From the NCBI RefSeq assembly GCF_963676325.1, contig NZ_OY781099.1, positions 4,182,563-4,246,562 on the forward strand: 64,000 nt of DNA, written 5' to 3'. Origin of the DNA: an uncultured Bacteroides sp. Lineage in GTDB: Bacteria; Bacteroidota; Bacteroidia; Bacteroidales; Bacteroidaceae. Numbering within the stretch: position 1 is the first letter of the stretch; each line of letters begins with the position of its first letter. Under the pieces are notes generated by a model, which worked only from the letters and a program-made list of their open reading frames with translations, was not told the origin of the DNA and made no database searches. This document shows, one piece after another, positions 61,098-64,000 of this stretch. Both the position numbers and the translations under genes were made by a program.

Positions 61098-62911
61098 TCT
61101 GCAATATATTTCTTTTGTACAATCTTTTTCTTTAATATCTCTGATTTATTGCCCATTTCACGGGACTTTATCCAGTACTTCAGCGCCTCTTCCTTTTCAC
61201 CGGTCATATAATATACATCTCCGCAATGTTCTGTTACCACATCACTTTTATCGCCGCCTTTTTTCATGGCATCGTCCATATAGACTTTAGCTTCGGTATA
61301 TTTCCCTTTTATAAAAAGAATCCATGCGTATGTGTCCAGATAAGTATTGTTGTCCGGTTCGGCTTTTATGGTTCTGTAACTCATCTCTTCTGCCTTATCC
61401 AGACTCTTCTTTTCCACGGAAAGATAGTAAGCATAGTTATTCAGTGCTCCTGCATTATCCGGATTATATACTAGTGAAGAATCATAAGCGGCATAAGCTA
61501 ATGCGTCTTGTTTCTTTGTGTGATAGATGTCTCCCAGCATACTGTAAAAGTCGGAAATAATCTTTTTATCGCTTTTTTCATTGACCCGGGCAACACCTTT
61601 CTTGAATACATTCAACGCATCATCGATCCGTTCGGCCTGATAATAAGACAGGCCGAGGTAATAATAAAATTCAAGTGCATCGGGATTAGTTTCAATAGCC
61701 GGTTCACAGATCTTTATTGCTTCCTTAAAATCGTTCTTCTTAATTGCATAGCTCAGCAGTTGCAAGCGAGCGGGGGTATTTTCCGGATCAAGCTCTATCA
61801 CCTGCTTTAAAACAGGCACAGATTCTTTCTCCATACCTTTAGCCAGAAGATACTGAGCATAAAGCATTGGAATCTGCGCATCTTCCTGTTCACCTTCCAT
61901 CATCTTTTGAAAAAGGGGAACAATACGGGTGCTGTCTTTTCCTGTCTGCTGAGAGCGGACAATCATTTGACGCATAATATCCACCTTTACATCGCTCTCT
62001 ACTTTCTTATTAAGCAGTACCGAATCAATCTGTTGCTCATACCGTTCGTTTTGCCCGGTCTGCTCATAATAGTTTGCCATAGAGACAAGAACTTGTGGAT
62101 TTCGGGGTTCAACAGCCAGCACTTTCTGGTAAGTTTCATAAGCTTCTTTGGGCTTTCCGTTGTTCAGATAGACATCGCCCAACACGCATAAGTAGCGCAT
62201 ATCGTTAGGATATTCATTGGCAAGGCTTTCTATCTCATTAAATGCTTTCTTATTATCTTCCATCAGCAGATACATGCGGAATTTCTCCATGCTGATCTGC
62301 TCTGTTTTTCCATTCATTTGTTCAAAACGATCAAGCGTTTTAACTGCTTTAGGATAATCCTTTGACTGGTTATACAGGTCGATCAGAGCCATAAGAGGTT
62401 CCTGACGGCTGGGAAACTGAACAGACATATTTTCAAAAGCGGCAATAGCCTTATCTGCTTTTCCTTGTTGCTGATAGATAGTTGCCAGATTCTGACTGTA
62501 CCAGTAATTATCAGGAGCATTCTCAACAGCTTTTTCCATGCATGCCAGTCCTTTTTCAGGTTGTTTCAAGAAGAAATAGAACTGTGAGATTTCAGAAAGG
62601 GCGGCTGAAGCATTAGGATCAATGGATAAACAGTGCTGATAGAGTTCAAATGCGGCATCAAGTTCGCCCTTGGATTTCTGACGGGTTGCTTCCAGGAAAT
62701 AGTAATCGTATTTCCGCTGCAAATCGGACGACAATGGGGTTGCTACTGCTGCAACTACAGGTGGTTCTTTTACCTGCAGAGACGTTTTGGTAGACGATCC
62801 GCAGGAAGAGAAAAATAGTAAAGCGGACAGTGCTCCAATATGAAATGGAGCTAAACCTGCGATAACCGGCTTTAGCCTGTATGTTTGAGAAAGATCAAAT
62901 GTTGCAACCAT
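61094..62911 (-). CDS. TPR-repeat lipoprotein
   Basis: The start is taken at ATG 62911, giving 605 residues; the in-frame ATG at 62998 would overlap dut by 59 bp. The signal ends in a lipobox at Cys37 (ALLFFSSC). The rest is TPR helices in tandem, 13 or so, with repeats like ALYQLCHLSIDPNAS-type motifs (for example AFELYQHCLSIDPNASAALSE and AYETYQKVLAVEPRNPQVLV). It serves as an envelope scaffold, probably partnering DUF4292 and EnvC proteins encoded downstream. Confidence 0.85.
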   Translation of the reverse strand: MVATFDLSQTYRLKPVIAGLAPFHIGALSALLFFSSCGSSTKTSLQVKEPPVVAAVATPLSSDLQRKYDYYFLEATRQKSKGELDAAFELYQHCLSIDPNASAALSEISQFYFFLKQPEKGLACMEKAVENAPDNYWYSQNLATIYQQQGKADKAIAAFENMSVQFPSRQEPLMALIDLYNQSKDYPKAVKTLDRFEQMNGKTEQISMEKFRMYLLMEDNKKAFNEIESLANEYPNDMRYLCVLGDVYLNNGKPKEAYETYQKVLAVEPRNPQVLVSMANYYEQTGQNERYEQQIDSVLLNKKVESDVKVDIMRQMIVRSQQTGKDSTRIVPLFQKMMEGEQEDAQIPMLYAQYLLAKGMEKESVPVLKQVIELDPENTPARLQLLSYAIKKNDFKEAIKICEPAIETNPDALEFYYYLGLSYYQAERIDDALNVFKKGVARVNEKSDKKIISDFYSMLGDIYHTKKQDALAYAAYDSSLVYNPDNAGALNNYAYYLSVEKKSLDKAEEMSYRTIKAEPDNNTYLDTYAWILFIKGKYTEAKVYMDDAMKKGGDKSDVVTEHCGDVYYMTGEKEEALKYWIKSREMGNKSEILKKKIVQKKYIAE

Positions 62912-62939
62912 ATCTATGCTTAAATAATTAAAACGTTTT

Positions 62940-63374
62940 TTATTTCTTTCCTGTGTGTCCAAAACCACCGGCTCCACGTTCTGTTTCGTCAAGGACATCT
63001 ACCTGCTCCCATTGGGCCTGCTCGTGACGGGCAATCACCATTTGGGCAACACGTTCGCCATCTTCAATTACAAATTCATCGGCAGAAAGATTTACCAGAA
63101 TAATACAGATCTCACCTCTGTAATCGGCATCAATGGTGCCGGGAGAGTTGAGCACTGTAACGCCCTTCTTTATGGCCAATCCGCTGCGGGGACGAATCTG
63201 AGCTTCGTATCCTTCGGGCAGAGCAATATAAAGTCCGGTGGGAACAAGACAGCGGGCCAAAGATTTCAGTACAATTGGTTCTGATATATTAGCACGAATA
63301 TCCATTCCGGCCGATAATTCCGTTGCATAGGCAGGAAGCTCATGCTTCGACTTATTTATAATTTGTATATTCAT
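62940..63374 (-). CDS. dut: Deoxyuridine 5'-triphosphate nucleotidohydrolase
   Basis: 144 residues, the trimeric type. All five motifs are seen, including AGMDIRAN, RSGLAIKKGV, NSPGTIDADYRGE, the QMVIARHEQ region and the C-terminal GAGGFGHTGKK loop. It hydrolyses dUTP to dUMP, limiting uracil in DNA. It heads the minus-strand operon and is divergent from dgt, another dNTP hydrolase. Confidence 0.97.
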   Translation of the reverse strand: MNIQIINKSKHELPAYATELSAGMDIRANISEPIVLKSLARCLVPTGLYIALPEGYEAQIRPRSGLAIKKGVTVLNSPGTIDADYRGEICIILVNLSADEFVIEDGERVAQMVIARHEQAQWEQVDVLDETERGAGGFGHTGKK

Positions 63375-63449
63375 AATTAGTTCTTAATATATTGATCTGC
63401 GAAAATACGTATTTCGTATCAATTAACTGCTTTATTAATGGCTTTTTTA

Positions 63450-63457
63450 TACTTTTG
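63450..63457 (+). promoter_or_regulatory. Probable -7 element for dgt
   Basis: TACTTTTG matches TAnnTTTG, 36 bp before ATG 63493. No TTTG lies at the expected upstream position. Confidence 0.4.
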
Positions 63458-63492
63458 CAGGTAATTAACAGGTAAATAAACAGTATAAAAGA

Positions 63493-64000
63493 ATGAACTG
63501 GAGAGATTTAATTTCAGCTAAGCGTTTTGGAATGGAGGAGTTCCATCAGCATCGCGAAGAAAACCGTTCCGAATTTCAGAGAGATTACGACCGACTGGTT
63601 TTTTCCGCACCTTTCCGTCGCCTGCAAAACAAGACACAGGTTTTTCCGCTTCCCGGAAGTATCTTTGTACACAACCGACTGACACATAGTCTGGAAGTAT
63701 CATGTGTGGGCCGTTCGCTGGGAAACGATGTGGCTAAGGAACTTCTTTCCAGACATCCGGAACTGCACGACTCTTTTCTTTCTGAAATAGGTGCTATTGT
63801 TTCTGCCGCCTGCATGGCGCACGACCTTGGTAATCCTCCTTTCGGACATTCAGGAGAAAAGGCCATTTCAACGTACTTTTCTGAAGGAAACGGGATAAAG
63901 CTGAAAGATAAACTGGCGGAAAATGAATGGGAGGATATTATCCACTTTGAAGGAAATGCAAATGCTTTCCGGTTGCTGACTCATCAGTTTGAAGGAAGAC
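63493..64000 (+). CDS. dgt: Deoxyguanosinetriphosphate triphosphohydrolase (C-terminus beyond window)
   Basis: 169 codons are visible before the right edge. The HD-domain metal residues appear in HNRLTHSLEVSCVGR and in AACMAHDLGNPPFGHSGE. It cleaves dGTP to deoxyguanosine and triphosphate. It is divergent from dut, so the two share a 118-bp control region. About 170 of an expected 450 residues are present. Confidence 0.95.
   Translation, partial: MNWRDLISAKRFGMEEFHQHREENRSEFQRDYDRLVFSAPFRRLQNKTQVFPLPGSIFVHNRLTHSLEVSCVGRSLGNDVAKELLSRHPELHDSFLSEIGAIVSAACMAHDLGNPPFGHSGEKAISTYFSEGNGIKLKDKLAENEWEDIIHFEGNANAFRLLTHQFEGR

Overview
The window looks like a chromosomal segment of a Bacteroides or close Bacteroidales relative. 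It is AT-rich and carries an adjacent SusC/SusD pair. Promoter-like sites match the Bacteroides sigma-AB pattern (TTTG, about 19-20 bp, TAnnTTTG), most cleanly ahead of susC, tRNA-Leu and acpP. Many gene families are typical of the phylum (DUF4251, DUF4292, DUF3316, a GntR-type fucose regulator beside fucI).

Layout. (1) 1-15021, minus strand: a peptidoglycan-type utilisation locus of SusC, SusD, a sodium:solute symporter, an unusual amidase with a golvesin-like insert, a BadF-type sugar kinase, a metallophosphoesterase/beta-propeller protein and a glycosyltransferase cut by the left edge. A polysaccharide deacetylase-like gene lies just upstream of susC. The set suggests capture, hydrolysis, import and phosphorylation of cell-wall amino sugars. 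(2) 15.2-17.4 kb: a lone SF2-helicase-like gene preceded by a phased palindrome array. (3) 17.4-34.5 kb: housekeeping genes purN, acpP-fabF-rnc, pfkA, GH3, an FKBP lipoprotein, glyS, parC, an S41 protease, tRNA-Leu(UAG), a MATE exporter and a small lipid-type cluster (CDP-alcohol transferase, GtrA, acyltransferase). (4) 34.5-47.8 kb: envelope proteins (DUF4251, Yip1, OmpA), a MgtC/DUF4010 membrane protein, CYTH, a porin, a 43-residue membrane protein, prfB with its programmed frameshift, fucI-fucR and a long-chain acyl-CoA synthetase. (5) 48-54.2 kb: an accessory island with small secreted or membrane proteins of unknown function, Sel1-like paralogues, a clear Rhs-core remnant, two large symmetric inverted-repeat elements and an intact ISAs1-family insertion with a 10-bp target duplication. 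(6) 54.3-64 kb: an M20 deacylase, a GNAT-like protein, and a tightly packed minus-strand operon dut-TPR-DUF4292-EnvC-flippase-GT4; dgt is cut by the right edge.

The most unusual non-coding signals are three intergenic arrays of short palindromes. Each has 3-4 copies at a constant 22- or 23-bp period (two DNA helical turns), with a different outer sequence at each locus, and each lies upstream of a plus-strand gene. The second is a pair of about 138-bp elements built to the same symmetric plan, with a shared central palindrome but different self-complementary arms. I know of no name for either class and could not search for them. The Rhs remnant with small-protein debris suggests that the island is a worn-down toxin/immunity locus.
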